NCBI GenBank assembly: GCA_903772945.1
Contig: CAICTM010000307.1
Coordinates: 1-64,000 of the forward strand
Direction: 5' to 3'
From: Seminavis robusta
Lineage: Eukaryota; Bacillariophyta; Bacillariophyceae; Naviculales; Naviculaceae
DNA length: 64,000 nucleotides
Shown: one piece after another, positions 18,394 through 29,834 of the stretch
Numbering within the stretch: position 1 is the stretch's first letter
How the letters are laid out: every line of letters starts with the position of its first letter
The notes under the pieces: model-generated
The model's database searches: none
The model's input: the letters and a program-made list of their open reading frames with translations, nothing else
Told to the model about the DNA's origin: nothing
Position numbers and translations under genes: made by a program

Positions 18394-19719
18394 ATGGCAA
18401 GGTTGAGACCTACGAGGCGAGTGCTGACTACGAGACGAAAGAGAAGAAGTGTGAATAGCTGCAGTGTCAAGGTGGTACTATGGCTGGTGGTGGGAGTATG
18501 GATCGGGATCTTTGCCTACTTTTTGATGGTGCATGGCACCACCACTACTACTGCTACCAGTCCAACAACAATAAAGGATCAAAGCCAACAAGAACCACAA
18601 GACACGAGAAACCTCCGCGAAAATCAGAAACCAGGAGAGCTGCCTCTCCCAGTCCAGTCAAAGAAGAAGCCAAAAACGCCATCCCAAAAGAACGCTGACA
18701 ACCCCCGATTTCTGGTATTTCTGGGAGACCAACTGGAAGGTCAAGGAGCTGGAAATCTCATGAATGGACTCTTGGCAGCGCATTTGCTGGGAGACGAATT
18801 TGGTCGCATTGTGTGTGTGACACACCAATATACTGGATTCCATCAAGCTTGGAAGGCCATCCATCCTGTCGCCGTCCGAATGTGTTCGACCATCATGATG
18901 GACAATTACAACCAGTATCCTCAACTCTTTCTGCTCAACTTTCACAAGACACCCGTCAACGAATGTTACGTCCAACAACTATTGGCATCTGACAAGGAAC
19001 CCATTATTGCCCTACAGGGGAACACGTATCCTCGGTGGGCCCATGTCCCCCCCAAGTATTTCTTGCAATTCTATCAACCCAAACGCATCATGCTCGATGT
19101 GCTACCCTACAATCCAGACCGTCCACCTCGCACTGTGATTCATTTGCGAAAAGAAGACGCCCAAGGCGATGTCCGATATGGATTGGATGACACCACCCTG
19201 AAAACATTGGCCAAACTGTGTGCCCTGCAATTCCCAGAGGATAAACCCTACCTCATTACCAATCACGTGCCTTGGTTTGACGAGTTGGAAGAACGGTATG
19301 GATGGCGTCATCCCGATTGGCAAATGGTCACCCACTCGGCATCACAACAACAACAGAATTGGGGCAGTCGACATACCAAGCGTGGTAACGATGTCGATTT
19401 AAAACAGGAAGCCAACGATCGCAAACTCTACGGGGCACACGAGACACCGCAAGCGCAATTGGAGAATTTACAACTCTGGGCCGATTGGTACACTTTGTTA
19501 CATGCCAAACGCGTCTTTCACACAGTGAGTGATTTCTCCACTTCGGCCGTGCATTGGATGGGTACTACAGCGAAGAAAGACGATGGTACCATCGAGTCGT
19601 ATATTCTGGAAGGATTGCCGGGGCATGTCCAATTGAATCCGGAATATTTCCGACGAGAGGATCCGGCCATTCCATTGGTGGAGCGGACGGCAGATCAGTT
19701 GCAGCATTGTTATGGATGA
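18394..19719 (+). CDS. Type II membrane fucosyltransferase-like glycosyltransferase
   Basis: An intronless 441-residue protein. A basic start with many Arg/Lys (residues 1-20) precedes a membrane anchor at about 26-48 (VVLWLVVGVWIGIFAYFLMV). A Thr/Pro/Lys-rich stem runs to about 105, then a globular lumenal domain begins PRFLVFLGDQLEGQGAGN. Motifs that fit GT-B sugar transferases of the fucosyltransferase type are GNLMNGLLAAHLLGDEFGR, VIHLRKED and a C-terminal SDFSTSAVHWMG resembling the D-x-S-x-S acceptor/donor loop. It probably acts in the Golgi on glycoproteins or polysaccharide, but the donor sugar cannot be read from sequence. Its 5' end is duplicated at 15.6 kb. It faces LRR-D head to head. 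Confidence 0.75.
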   Translation: MARLRPTRRVLTTRRKRRSVNSCSVKVVLWLVVGVWIGIFAYFLMVHGTTTTTATSPTTIKDQSQQEPQDTRNLRENQKPGELPLPVQSKKKPKTPSQKNADNPRFLVFLGDQLEGQGAGNLMNGLLAAHLLGDEFGRIVCVTHQYTGFHQAWKAIHPVAVRMCSTIMMDNYNQYPQLFLLNFHKTPVNECYVQQLLASDKEPIIALQGNTYPRWAHVPPKYFLQFYQPKRIMLDVLPYNPDRPPRTVIHLRKEDAQGDVRYGLDDTTLKTLAKLCALQFPEDKPYLITNHVPWFDELEERYGWRHPDWQMVTHSASQQQQNWGSRHTKRGNDVDLKQEANDRKLYGAHETPQAQLENLQLWADWYTLLHAKRVFHTVSDFSTSAVHWMGTTAKKDDGTIESYILEGLPGHVQLNPEYFRREDPAIPLVERTADQLQHCYG

Positions 19720-20402
19720 TGATGATGATGGTGAAGACGAGAGAAGAGGAATGCACATCCGATCCTGCCAGGAGTCTTTCCCAACAATTTGCACTTTCGA
19801 CGATACGCTCCAACTTGCCAACAGAGTTGTGCCGTTGTGCCCCATGTGGATTCGTGGTCATCGTCACTACACTCCAACCTCAATTGCGATGACCGATCCG
19901 CTTTCCAGCCATTGTCAAGCGTTGCCATGAATCGAATCGAATCAATCCAATCATCAGGCTTTTTTCATGGATCCTGCTGCAATAGAAAACCAGCCACTCA
20001 TTCATCGAGCATGAGTTATTTGAGAAACGACAACCAACGACAACAGATTCCGTCCATGCGCGTGGCACTACCGTATGGCCATGCAGGAGTAGACGCACGA
20101 GTTGGGGGAAATGTACGAGTACGGGAAAGACGCTGCTTTTTCGTTTGTCATTGGTTTGCTTTATCGTGGCGACAATAAGCAGCCAGGTACCGTACGGTAG
20201 GCAGGTTCATGTCATGGTCGCCTTTTCAAAAATGAAAGGGTGGGTTCTATCTAACAGTTTGATAGCTCTAGCTAGGTTCGTGCTTTCTTTTTCCCGTTTG
20301 AATTGTGATGCTAAATCAATACCTAGTCGTAGCCTGCTGTCAATTCGTTGCTGTTCAAAAGTTGTCGTTTGATATTTAATATGGGAATGACAGATATATG
20401 TG
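19720..20402. other. Intergenic, convergent 3' flanks
   Basis: No supported gene. A (GAT)n run follows the stop at 19719. The right part is the 3' flank of the broken F-box-like gene. Confidence 0.5.
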
Positions 20403-21155
20403 TCATTGGTTGGTTTCAGTATCAAGGATCCTCGAGGCAGGACGCAGTTCGGGGCTACAAGCCAAACCAAAACAGAATTGTTGCTTTGTCTGGCACTTGT
20501 TACCGCAAAGGGCGCACTTGTTGTACGCCTTGCATGTGTCATAGAAGTATCCATTGCAATCGTCGCAACAGGCTTCGAGATCTGCACCACAGTTTTGTTG
20601 GTCAGGACCACAGAACCATCGCGAACACGAATGAGAACCACAGCATGTCCATTCTGTCATAGCGGTACCGGTATGGGCACAGTCCAAACTGCACTTGACC
20701 TCACAGTTGAAGCACTCAGCAAAGCTTATATATCAACCAATGGAAGTTGTGACACGAAAGGCACCGCAACTTGCGAAACTCGGCCATGACACAATCCTCA
20801 CACTCCAGAGCACCACTACATGTTGTAGTGTCATTGGCTTTGGTTTTGGTCAACCAATATGCCCCCTCCTGAGCTTTCTTTCGAAGATCTGCTTGCAGTT
20901 CAGTTCAAGCTTGTTGCCATGATCAGGACAGTAAAACTCAGACAGCTGAAAATGATCACGTAGCTCGATCACAGACGGCCAAGCAATTCCGAATACTCTT
21001 ATTGGGATCTAAGAAACCAAGGATGTTTCCAGCCACCAAATGATTGGAGAGTCGAGTCGAGTCCGGCTTTCCGAGATAAGGGCGCTGCCTGTATCAGAGG
21101 CAGCAGCATTGTCAGCTTTGTTTGCGTCCATCTTGTGGATTGTTGTCGCCGCCAT
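20403..21155 (-). pseudogene. Disrupted F-box-like, Cys-rich protein gene
   Basis: On the minus strand an ATG at 21155 opens MAATTIHKMDANKADNAAA. A second frame then reads NILGFLDPNKSIRNCLAVC, an F-box-like helix pair. A third carries EFYCPDHG and ERK. Further frames carry paired cysteines (CSGALECEDC, CLSCHNFHW, then CFNCEVKCSLDCAHTG and CNGYFYDTCKAYNKC) ending at 20403. The order F-box-like helix then zinc-finger-like Cys pairs is coherent, but it needs at least three frame changes not explained by obvious introns. It is therefore most likely a decayed host gene or one with assembly indels. Function unknown. Confidence 0.45.
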
Positions 21156-21520
21156 GGTACCTTGCCTGCTTCCGAACTTGGTTGCAAATGAGTGCCGATT
21201 GCTAATTTCCCTACTCTAATCCCCCCCCTTATCGTGCCGATTGCGACTGCTGGGTGACTTGACCTCGCTCATACATCGTCTGGCCAGAGAGGAGTTTAAG
21301 GTCCTGTGAGTGCCGCCGTAGCTAGTTTAAAATTTTAATGTACGGATTTGCCGCTCCAGAGAGCCCATATATGATAGCTATGCAGTACGCGGGTCAAGAT
21401 GGGTTTACCTTGCAAGATCACGATTGTCACTTTTGACCTTTATTTTTCTCACAGCAACATCATTTCGAATAAAGTTTTGCAAGGCCAGAGTTGTCAATTA
21501 GATCGAGCCAACCAAGTTCT

Positions 21521-24073
21521 ATGGAACCACCAAAGGTTCGGAGAGCAACCATGACAACAGAAGAGGAGACTGGAAAGCCCAGCAACCTGGGTTCTACCCA
21601 CAACCAAGAGCACGAACACAAGGAGGGACAACAGGAACAGAAGTTAAAAGAACAGCAGAAGAATGAGCGACAGTCCACTTTGGCTCAAGCCAAGCGGTCT
21701 ATTGCCTATCCAGCAGCAAAGAAAAAGAAAAATCAAACAGATTTTGTAGAAACATGCCTACGGACGACTACTACCACCGGTGCCACTACAGCTGCTCATA
21801 AAGTCGCAACAGGAAGTGCCATGTTGGCAAAAGAAAAACAATACATTGCATATCCAAAACAGCGCAAGTCAGTCAGCCAGACCCACGTTCCACCTGCCGC
21901 AAACACCAACGAGGCCAAAAGTGGAGAGGTCAGTGCCCTGTTGGCACATGAAAAGAGGCACATTGCTTATCCAAGAAGTGGGCCATATGATAAGAGCAGA
22001 GCCACCGACAATAAGCAAGGATATAGGCCTGATGCTGAGGTGCTTCTACCGGTACCGGTGCAGGCTGATTCTCCCGGCAACAGCAGCCAAGCCAGCAAAT
22101 CTACCACCGACAATTCTACTCTCCTACAAGCTGCTAAAAGCACTACTGGTATCAAATACCCAAGAGGAGAGACAAACAGAACTGCTATCAAGAATGTAGT
22201 TCGGTCAGATATGGTACGAAATGATGACAATCGTGGAATTATGCCTTTGCCTCCACCCGAAGGTGGCTTTGCTTGTGAAAATTCAGAGCCCCACCCAAGC
22301 CGTGACGAACCCTTGGTCCAGGAAAGGGAAATAGTGCTGCCAAATACAGATCAAAGCAATTCCAGGGATGCTGGCCATGGCATTTCTAATGTTACAGAAG
22401 TTGTTGACCAAGCCACCACTCCCACGGACAACAACAGTGGATTGGCTGTAGCCACCCAAGTAGATGAAAATGAAGAACCTACACAGATTGCTAGACCCGA
22501 CAATTTGCATGGGAAAAATGGATCAACCGTAACGACTCTCATGATCCTTGTTCTTGTTGGTAGCCTTCTCATCATTGGAGTGATTGTTGGTTCCATCTGT
22601 GGGGCTGGTCTCTGCAGCAATAAAGAAGGTGATGTGGAGACTGGATATTCTGTTTTGGGGGACATTCAAAACAGAATCGAAGAGGCTTTTGGGCCTGACT
22701 ATTTTATGAAAACTGATGAGCCGGAACACACCCAGCCAAAGTTCAAGGCTCTTGATTGGATCATGTTTGAGGATCCTCTGCAGCTTGAGCCAGATTCCAA
22801 CAATCTTCTACAGAGGTTCATTGTGGTATTGACTTACTTTCAAACATCCCGGGAGGGTGATTGGCTTGCCTGTGGACCATCTTCAACCCCAAACGATGAA
22901 ACATGTTGGTTTCAAATCCAAGGTTCGGATTCATTGGCAAGTAGGTGGCTCACAGGTGTTCACGAATGTCAATGGGCAGGAATTTATTGTGACGGAGAGA
23001 AGCGCATTACTCAGTTGCGGCTCAGTGAGTCCTTTCCTGTTTTGTTGACCACAACAAGAACCAAATGCATGATTTGATTCCTGTACTTATCCTTAGCTTG
23101 CCTTCATTATCAGGGAACAATGGATTGAACGGCCCCCTGCCCGCAGAACTTGCAAGTCTTCTAGCACTGGAATCAATAGACTTTCCTGGGAACCAACTGA
23201 CAGGAAGTATTCCCGTGGAATTGTTTGGATCCTCACTTTCCAAAATACTTCTGACAAACAATTCACTAACCGGGACAGTGCCCACAGAAGTTGGACTCTT
23301 TGATGGGGTCACACTTGGATTCGGGTCAAACAGCCTGTCTGGTTCCATTCCTACAGATCTCTTTCAGGCTGGCAAAAGAATCAGCTCTTTTTATTTTTAT
23401 GACAATAAGGTATGACAACATTTTGTTGGGAACAGAACATCAGTGATCTTCTACTTTTGGTCGAGACCCTTAACTGTTGGTCGGCCCTTAACTGTGATTG
23501 ACAGCTCACCATTTCCCTGCTTTGTAGCTTACAGGAACTCTACCCACTGAAATTGGAGCATTGCATGGACGTTTTCGAGCCATCGTCTATTTGCAAGGGA
23601 ACCCTTTACACGGAACCATCCCATCCGAAATAGGACTTCTGAAAGGCTCTCTCGCAGAACTTTATATCAGTCGGACTCATATGGATGGCAGCATACCAGA
23701 GGAACTCTTTACAGAATGTACCAACTTAGCCGGTTTTCGGGTCTCCAACTGTGGCTTCACTGGCACCATAAGCACTGGACTGCAGCTTTTGACAAGGCTA
23801 GAAATCTTCGACATTTCCAACAACAAGTTCCATGGCACCATCCCAGGAGAGCTTTCTGCCCTGACAAAACTAAGTCGGTTTATTGTGAATGGGAATGACC
23901 TTTCTGGTTCCATTCCATCATCTGTCTGTGCTTTGGCTGACCCCACAAAGAGGAGATTTGAAGTGGCAGCTGACTGTTTGCCAAGAGATGGCTCGGGCGA
24001 TCCCATGGTAGAGTGCTCGTGTTGCACTCAGTGTTGTGATGGTGGTGCTGCTGACTACTGCCTGTCCCAGTAG
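21521..24073 (+). CDS. LRR-E: type II membrane LRR protein with IAYP-repeat tail
   Basis: ATG at 21521 (MEPPKVRRATMTTEEETG). Exons 21521-23024, 23114-23409 and 23528-24073 join in frame to 781 residues. The gap before it (21156-21520) shows no gene. The first ~170 residues differ from LRR-A/D/H/I/P: three spaced boxes KRSIAYPAAKK, EKQYIAYPKQRKS and EKRHIAYPRSGP, each after an Ala/Leu-rich helix. The later tail (DQATTPTDNNSGLAVATQV) rejoins the family. A membrane helix lies at about 338-358, then GSICGAGLCSNKEGD. Exon 2 is the short form, lacking one 24-residue LRR. The end is CCDGGAADYCLSQ. It is the intact relative of psi-LRR-C. Confidence 0.88.
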
Positions 24074-24945
24074 CTTCCAGCGCCAGCCTTGGGATAATGG
24101 CTCAGGGCTTGTTGTGGAATCGCTGGGCACTTTGCACTGGAGAGATAAAAGCTTTTTGCTGTATTTGTAGTACCTTTAGTTGTTTCAGCCGGACCGACAC
24201 CACCTGCAAGTAACCGATAGCTCATTCGTAGCGAGCCCGATCTGGGCTTTTCCTGCTCAGGCTTGCCTGTAGGCGAAGCCAAACAATGCTAGACAGGCAA
24301 GCAGCAGTCGGGATGAGCAGCATGTTGACTATAGACTGACATCGGCGTTTATGACGCTTGCATTTGAAACCTAGCCTTTTGACACAGCCATGCAGGTGAT
24401 GCCACTATTGCTCAAATACCAAAAGGAGAGATATTTTCACCCTCCTCCTGCTTCCGATCAGGTGACGCATCTACGAGACTCGTGTTCTGCACTAGCCAGC
24501 TAGCCATTCTAGCCATTCTAGTGGGTTCTCAAGATGTCAGAGTACCGATACTACTCATCCAATAATAATTGTGACTGCCGCCATTCCGGCGGCTGACGGA
24601 GTTGCTTCGTTCCTTCCTCCTCTGTTTTCTTGCATACCAAGGGAGACGAACATTCTCGGTTAGCATCTTTCTGGCTCCAATCGGTCAGGATGCGCCATTG
24701 GTGATTCCGTCTTGCTCGCGTGGCGTCACAGAATACTGTAGTTTGTCTTCGTCGATTGGACGATGTTAGATCCCTGCCGTACGTGCTCTGGGGGGATGCG
24801 CGTGGCAATGTCCACGTTCGGAGAAGAAGAAAAAAACAACACGGACCGTATGGGGTCATCGAATGCATGTGCATACAGTAAAGATCAATTGGTTGGTCGA
24901 TTTTTGAGATCCTCGAGTGTCCACATTCGGAATATAAGGACTGCC
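24074..24945. other. Intergenic between LRR-E and the monooxygenase gene
   Basis: No supported gene; convergent 3' flanks. A 166-residue minus-strand frame (25051-24551) overlaps the monooxygenase end and has no family feature. Confidence 0.5.
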
Positions 24946-26253
24946 TCACGGCGATTTCCCCAACAACCACAAGACACCGCGCAAGATACAAAACGCAATT
25001 CGGGCAGCGTATCCACCCAACCAACCACTGTGCAACAGAGTCGTCATCCATTTGGAGTTGCGGGCCTGCGGCAGGGACCGCTCGAGTACAGGTCTTTCAT
25101 ATTCTCGAAGCGCCTTGGCCGGATGATGATTGTCGCTATTGGCTACTAACAGCAATGATTTTGCCACGTCCACGCCATCCGAGAGCGCATTGCTGCCACC
25201 CCCGGCGAGCGCATAGGATGCGACGGGATGAAGGGCATCACCCAGCAGTGTAATGGGAGCGGATGGGTCTGGAAGGCAATACTTCGTCAAGTGATCCGGT
25301 GGGCGATCGTAGAGATGACGAAATAGCATGGGGCCTTGACATTGGAGCGTATCTTGAATGATAGCTAGAACACAGGGATGCCAGTGCCGGCATTGTTCCA
25401 CCAATAATCCGAGGATCTGTTCACGGTCGTCGATTCTCATAGTATTATTGTCGTGTTTCTTCATGGGAAATGCAAAGTACCACAACAGATTCGTCTTGTC
25501 GCATTCGACCAAGAATATAGCTCCTCGCGGGTCGGTCATGCCGAACGTAAAGGATTTCTTGTTGTTGTTGTTGTGACCATTATCGCCAAACCATTCGGCT
25601 AATTGTCCCTGTTCCGGACAGACCCCACGGACCCATGCCACTCCCAAATGCCGCAATTTTGGCAGTGGAGGCAGCAGCAACAACTCGCGGACTTTGGAAA
25701 AGATGCCATCGCATCCCAACAAGACATTCCCCGTTATGTGCCGGCCATCCTCCAGAGTCACTTGGACGCTTGGCGGCCCCTGTGTTTGTGTAGTGTAATA
25801 GTTCAGGTGGACCACTTTGGCAGACCACAGAATGGTGGCTCGGTCGTCTCTGGATATTTCTTGCAGCATTTGCTGTCTTAGGACTCCTCGATTGATGGAT
25901 GTTCGTCCTTTTTCAAATAATTCCATCAAATCCATCTCCTCCTCTGATGCTGACGATGATGACGATGACTGAAGGAGCACATTGCCTCCATGTTGGGTCA
26001 GACAAAAATTACTGCCCAGTGGTGTCACCAGCTGTTTCTCCACCACGAGTCGGTGGGCCATGTTCATGTGCTGCAGCGCCGTGGCTCCCAGAGGACTAAT
26101 GCCCAAGGAAAAGCCCTGGATGCGGGCTTCGCTGGACGCATCCTTTTCCAAAATCACAACCTCCAGGTTATTGTTGTTGTTGCTGGATCCTTGGAGCAGA
26201 GTAATGGCTGCTGCCAATCCAGCAATTCCACCACCCGAAATGAGGACTTTCAT
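24946..26253 (-). CDS. FAD-dependent monooxygenase (PHBH/salicylate hydroxylase type)
   Basis: A 435-residue intronless protein; ATG at 26253 gives MKVLISGGGIAGLAAAITLL. That is the Rossmann dinucleotide motif, so this start is right although the open frame extends upstream. A long insert of Asn and Ser runs breaks the first loop. Family landmarks follow in order: LLGCDGIFSKVRELL (the 'DG' motif binding both FAD and NAD(P)H) and ITLLGDALHPVASYALAGG (the 'GD' FAD-ribityl motif). It should hydroxylate an aromatic or polyene-type substrate using NAD(P)H and O2; the substrate is unknown. The C-terminal hydrophobic stretch AARIAFCILRGVLWLLG could be a membrane-associating helix. It is transcribed divergently from LRR-H. 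Confidence 0.85.
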   Translation of the reverse strand: MKVLISGGGIAGLAAAITLLQGSSNNNNNLEVVILEKDASSEARIQGFSLGISPLGATALQHMNMAHRLVVEKQLVTPLGSNFCLTQHGGNVLLQSSSSSSASEEEMDLMELFEKGRTSINRGVLRQQMLQEISRDDRATILWSAKVVHLNYYTTQTQGPPSVQVTLEDGRHITGNVLLGCDGIFSKVRELLLLPPLPKLRHLGVAWVRGVCPEQGQLAEWFGDNGHNNNNKKSFTFGMTDPRGAIFLVECDKTNLLWYFAFPMKKHDNNTMRIDDREQILGLLVEQCRHWHPCVLAIIQDTLQCQGPMLFRHLYDRPPDHLTKYCLPDPSAPITLLGDALHPVASYALAGGGSNALSDGVDVAKSLLLVANSDNHHPAKALREYERPVLERSLPQARNSKWMTTLLHSGWLGGYAARIAFCILRGVLWLLGKSP

Positions 26254-26777
26254 AATAAAGGTACTTTTTGGATTTGAATGTGTCTCTTTCTGGAGGGATA
26301 GGGGTCCCAGCGCCGCGTTTCTTGGTGTCAACGCGGGAGATGCGGTCAGAGCGTTCCAAACTCGATCGTTGTGATGATCACACTGTGATCGAGAGATATA
26401 TGAGATCAACCTTTTACCGAGAAGAGATTATTGAAAGATCGAAAGGATCTGTTCTCGGATATCGTAAGATCGCAGGTCCACCCAGCAAACCCGGCACGAA
26501 GTAAGGGCTCTAGCTAGCAAGTACGATAACACTAACCCCATGCACTTGCTCAATGACGAATGCCGACACGACACTTTTATGTTGCCTTCTGGTGCTGCAG
26601 CAGATCTCTCAGGATGCTACAGGATGCAGTAAAAACAAACTCGTCTTGATGTCAAAACACGCAGGGGATTAACGTGTTCGCCTACCACAATACAAGTAAA
26701 AGGTCCCCATCCTCATCTTCGCTCTCTCTAATCCATAGTAACTCCTAATCCAGTACAACCCCCCCCAAAAAATAATA
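26254..26777. promoter_or_regulatory. Divergent intergenic region, monooxygenase / LRR-H
   Basis: A 524-bp interval between opposing starts, presumably with both promoters. A C-run and A-run (CCCCCCCAAAAAA) lies directly before the LRR-H ATG. No TATA box could be assigned with confidence. Confidence 0.45.
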
Positions 26778-29047
26778 ATGGAACCTTCAGCATCCCAAAT
26801 CCATGATGAGGAAGAGTTGTTGGATATTGTGGCTGCCAGAAGCCGGGGAGATACTATAGAGGAAGAGCTCAGAAAGCTGGAAAAGTTTGAATTGGAGGCG
26901 CAACAGAGAGAAGAGGAGCAAGCAACGGGGGAGGAAATGGGGAGGTCATTCCAGTCATTGCTGCATCATCCCAGCACAACAAGCGACGAACCCATGGGAG
27001 AGGAAATCAAAGAAGAAGAAAAGGAAGATGATATCTCTATTTCGAACGCAGTACAAGATCAAATAAAGAATCATCCTCAAGTTGCCAGGGAAACTCCGGC
27101 ATCAGACGCTGGTCAAGAGGACCGTCCAAGCACAAAAGGTGACAACCCCACAGGAGAGGAAACCAGAAAGGAAGAAGCTGGTCTAGAGGGCGAGTTAGCG
27201 TTTCCGCAACCAAGTTTGACTCACGGGCAAAATCAGCAAGATGTGGCTACCATGCATCCTGGAGCATATGCAATGCCCCCCCAGAACAGAAGCAATGAAA
27301 GTATGGCAGATGACCAAGCTACCTCTCCCACTGACAACAATACTGGATTGGTCGTGGCGAACCAGGTTGAAGAAAATGAAGAACCTACACAGATTGCTAG
27401 ACCCGACCATTTACATCCAAAAAGCCGATCAACCTCAATGATTCTCATTACCCTTATTCTCGTTGGTACCCTTCTCATCGTTGGAGTGATTGTTGGTTCC
27501 ATCTGTGGGGCTGGTCTCTGCAAAAACAAAGAAGGTGACATGGAGACTCAGGCTCCCACTTCCTCTCGGTATTTTGTTTTGGAGGACATTCAAAACCGAA
27601 TTGAAAAGGCTTTTGGGCCCCACTATTTTCCCAAGAATGAGGAGGCAGAACCCACCCCAAAGACTCGAGCACTTGATTGGATCGTTTTTGAGGATCCTCT
27701 GCAGCTCAACCCAGATGCCAACAATCTTCTACAGAGGTTCATCTTGTCATTAACTTACTTTCAAACATCCCAAGAGAGCGATTGGCTTATCTGTTCCCCA
27801 TCTACAACTGCAAAGGATGAAACATGCTGGATTCAAATTGGGGCGTATGAATCATGGGGAAGTAGGTGGCTTACGGGTGTTCATGAATGTCAATGGACAG
27901 GAATTGATTGTGACACTGAGAAGAACATTACTCGGTTGCAGCTTTGTGAGTTCTTTTGTATCTCTTTCTGACCACATCAAGGGTTAAAATGCATGATTCC
28001 TGTCTTACCCTTAGCTTGCTTTCATTATCAGGGGACAATGGATTGAACGGCCCTCTGCCCACAGAGCTGGCAAGTCTTCCAGCTCTGGAAGATATAGACC
28101 TTAAGGGGAACCAACTGACGGGCACGGTTCCAAGCACTTATGGCAGCTTCCTTTCCCTTTCTTCACTGCTTATCACCCACAACCAACTCTCTGGAAGTAT
28201 TCCATTGCAATTATTTGTTGAAAACAAGCTCACCACATTATCTTTTACAAACAATTCGCTAACAGGGACAGTACCCACAGAAGTTGGACTCTTTGATGGG
28301 ACTGGTCTTGCATTGGATTCAAACAGCCTGTCTGGTTCCATTCCCACAGAGCTCTTTCAGACTGACAAAAGAATCGGAACTTTTCTTTTAAACGACAATA
28401 TGGTGCGACAACATTTCCTTGGAACAGCATGTCATTGATCTTCAACTCTTGGTTAAAAACCGAAAGTGTGATTGGCAGCTCACCATTTTCCTGCTTTGTA
28501 GCTTACAGGAACTCTACCCACTGAAATTGGAGCATTGTATGGACGTAATCGAGTCAACGTCCATTTGCAAGGGAACCCTTTGCGTGGAACCATCCCATCA
28601 GAAATAGGACGTCTGAAAGGCTCGCTGAGCAAACTTGATGTCAGTCGTACCAATATGGATGGCTCGCTACCAGAGGAACTCTTCACCAGTTGTACCAACT
28701 TAGCTGGACTTTGGGTCTCTAACTGTGGCTTGACTGGGACAATCAGCACTGGACTGCAGCTTTTGACAAAGCTGCAATGGTTTGACATGTCCAACAACAA
28801 GTTCCATGGCACCATCCCAGCACAGCTTTCTGCTCTGACAAAGCTAGTTCGGTTTATTGTGAATGGGAATGACCTTTCTGGTTCCATTCCATCATCTGTC
28901 TGTGCTTTGGCTGACCCTTTCAAGGGCACCTTTGAAGTGGCAGCTGACTGTTTGCCGATGGATGGGACCGGCAATCCCATGGTAGAGTGCTCTTGTTGCA
29001 CTCTGTGTTGTGATGGCAGTCTTGCTGACTACTGCCTGTCCCAGTAG
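26778..29047 (+). CDS. LRR-H: type II membrane LRR protein
   Basis: ATG at 26778 (MEPSASQIHDEEELLD). Exons 26778-27945, 28032-28402 and 28502-29047 join in frame to 694 residues. The acidic tail contains two copies of a short GEE-rich phrase (EPMGEEIKEE, NPTGEETRKEE). A membrane helix lies at about 220-240, followed by GSICGAGLCKNKEGD. The cap has ALDWIVFEDPLQLNPD and a WTGIDCDTEKN variant shared with psi-LRR-C. Intron 1 and the start of exon 2 are almost identical to the psi-LRR-C sequence. The second donor is GTGCGA instead of the family GTATGA, with the exon ending AATATG, so splicing there may be weaker. The end is CCDGSLADYCLSQ as in LRR-I. Confidence 0.87.
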
Positions 29048-29812
29048 GGTTTCAGCGACAACCTTGGGATAACTTGGCTCGGGGTTTGTCTTGGCAACTA
29101 CAACCTGCAACGAGAGATACGCTATCTCCCAAGATGCTTTGTGACCTCAGCCACCAATTTTTAAAAAAACGGCCGCCAATTATCAATGATACTAGCTAGC
29201 TATGAATAGCAGCAAAAACAACACAGCTCGATCGTTGATGCCATCGTCCAAGGTAGAATATCACGTAGTGGCAAAGGCAAAGATAACCTGGTCGTAGTTA
29301 CCGAGGCTTGTCCCAGGTTTCGTGTATACTTTGCGGTAGTTGGATTTGACTACCAGTATATATACATGCAGGAAATCCAAAAGTTGTGCTGGCTTCAGAC
29401 GGCAGTGCTGCTCGATCAGGATCCAAGGCTTATTGTACTCCCGCGGATGCAAGTTGTCTATCCAGTACATTGATTCTATTGAGAGTGACTCGGTCAACGC
29501 GATCTTACCGTCTCTAGTTAGCTAATAGAATTACCGCTAAAGTGTATTGTTGGATCTTAGCCTGGAAATGGGGATGGAGTTTATTACAGCCTTCTGCTGC
29601 ATGTACTGGTACAGCGATCCAAGCCTCGCACTCGTTTCGTGATCCGTACATGCAGTCGTCCATGCGGTCGACTGTAAAAAGTGTTGCATTGGCCGTCCGT
29701 CGGCAGCGCAGCAGTTTGGTTTCTGTTTCGAATGTACGGCACTGAAGAAAACAGATGACTTACCCTAGCTGGATCTCCAACTTGACCGTCATGGGCCGAG
29801 AGCGGTGAAAGT

Positions 29813-29834
29813 CCTGGGATCTATAGATCCCAGG
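29813..29834. repeat. Perfect 22-bp palindrome
   Basis: The arm CCTGGGATCTA is followed immediately by its exact complement, with no loop. It could be a dimeric protein-binding site or a cruciform; nothing nearby assigns a role. Confidence 0.8.

Noticed and set aside
24551-25051. 166-residue minus-strand frame
   Set aside because: It overlaps the monooxygenase 3' end in another frame and has no features of its own.
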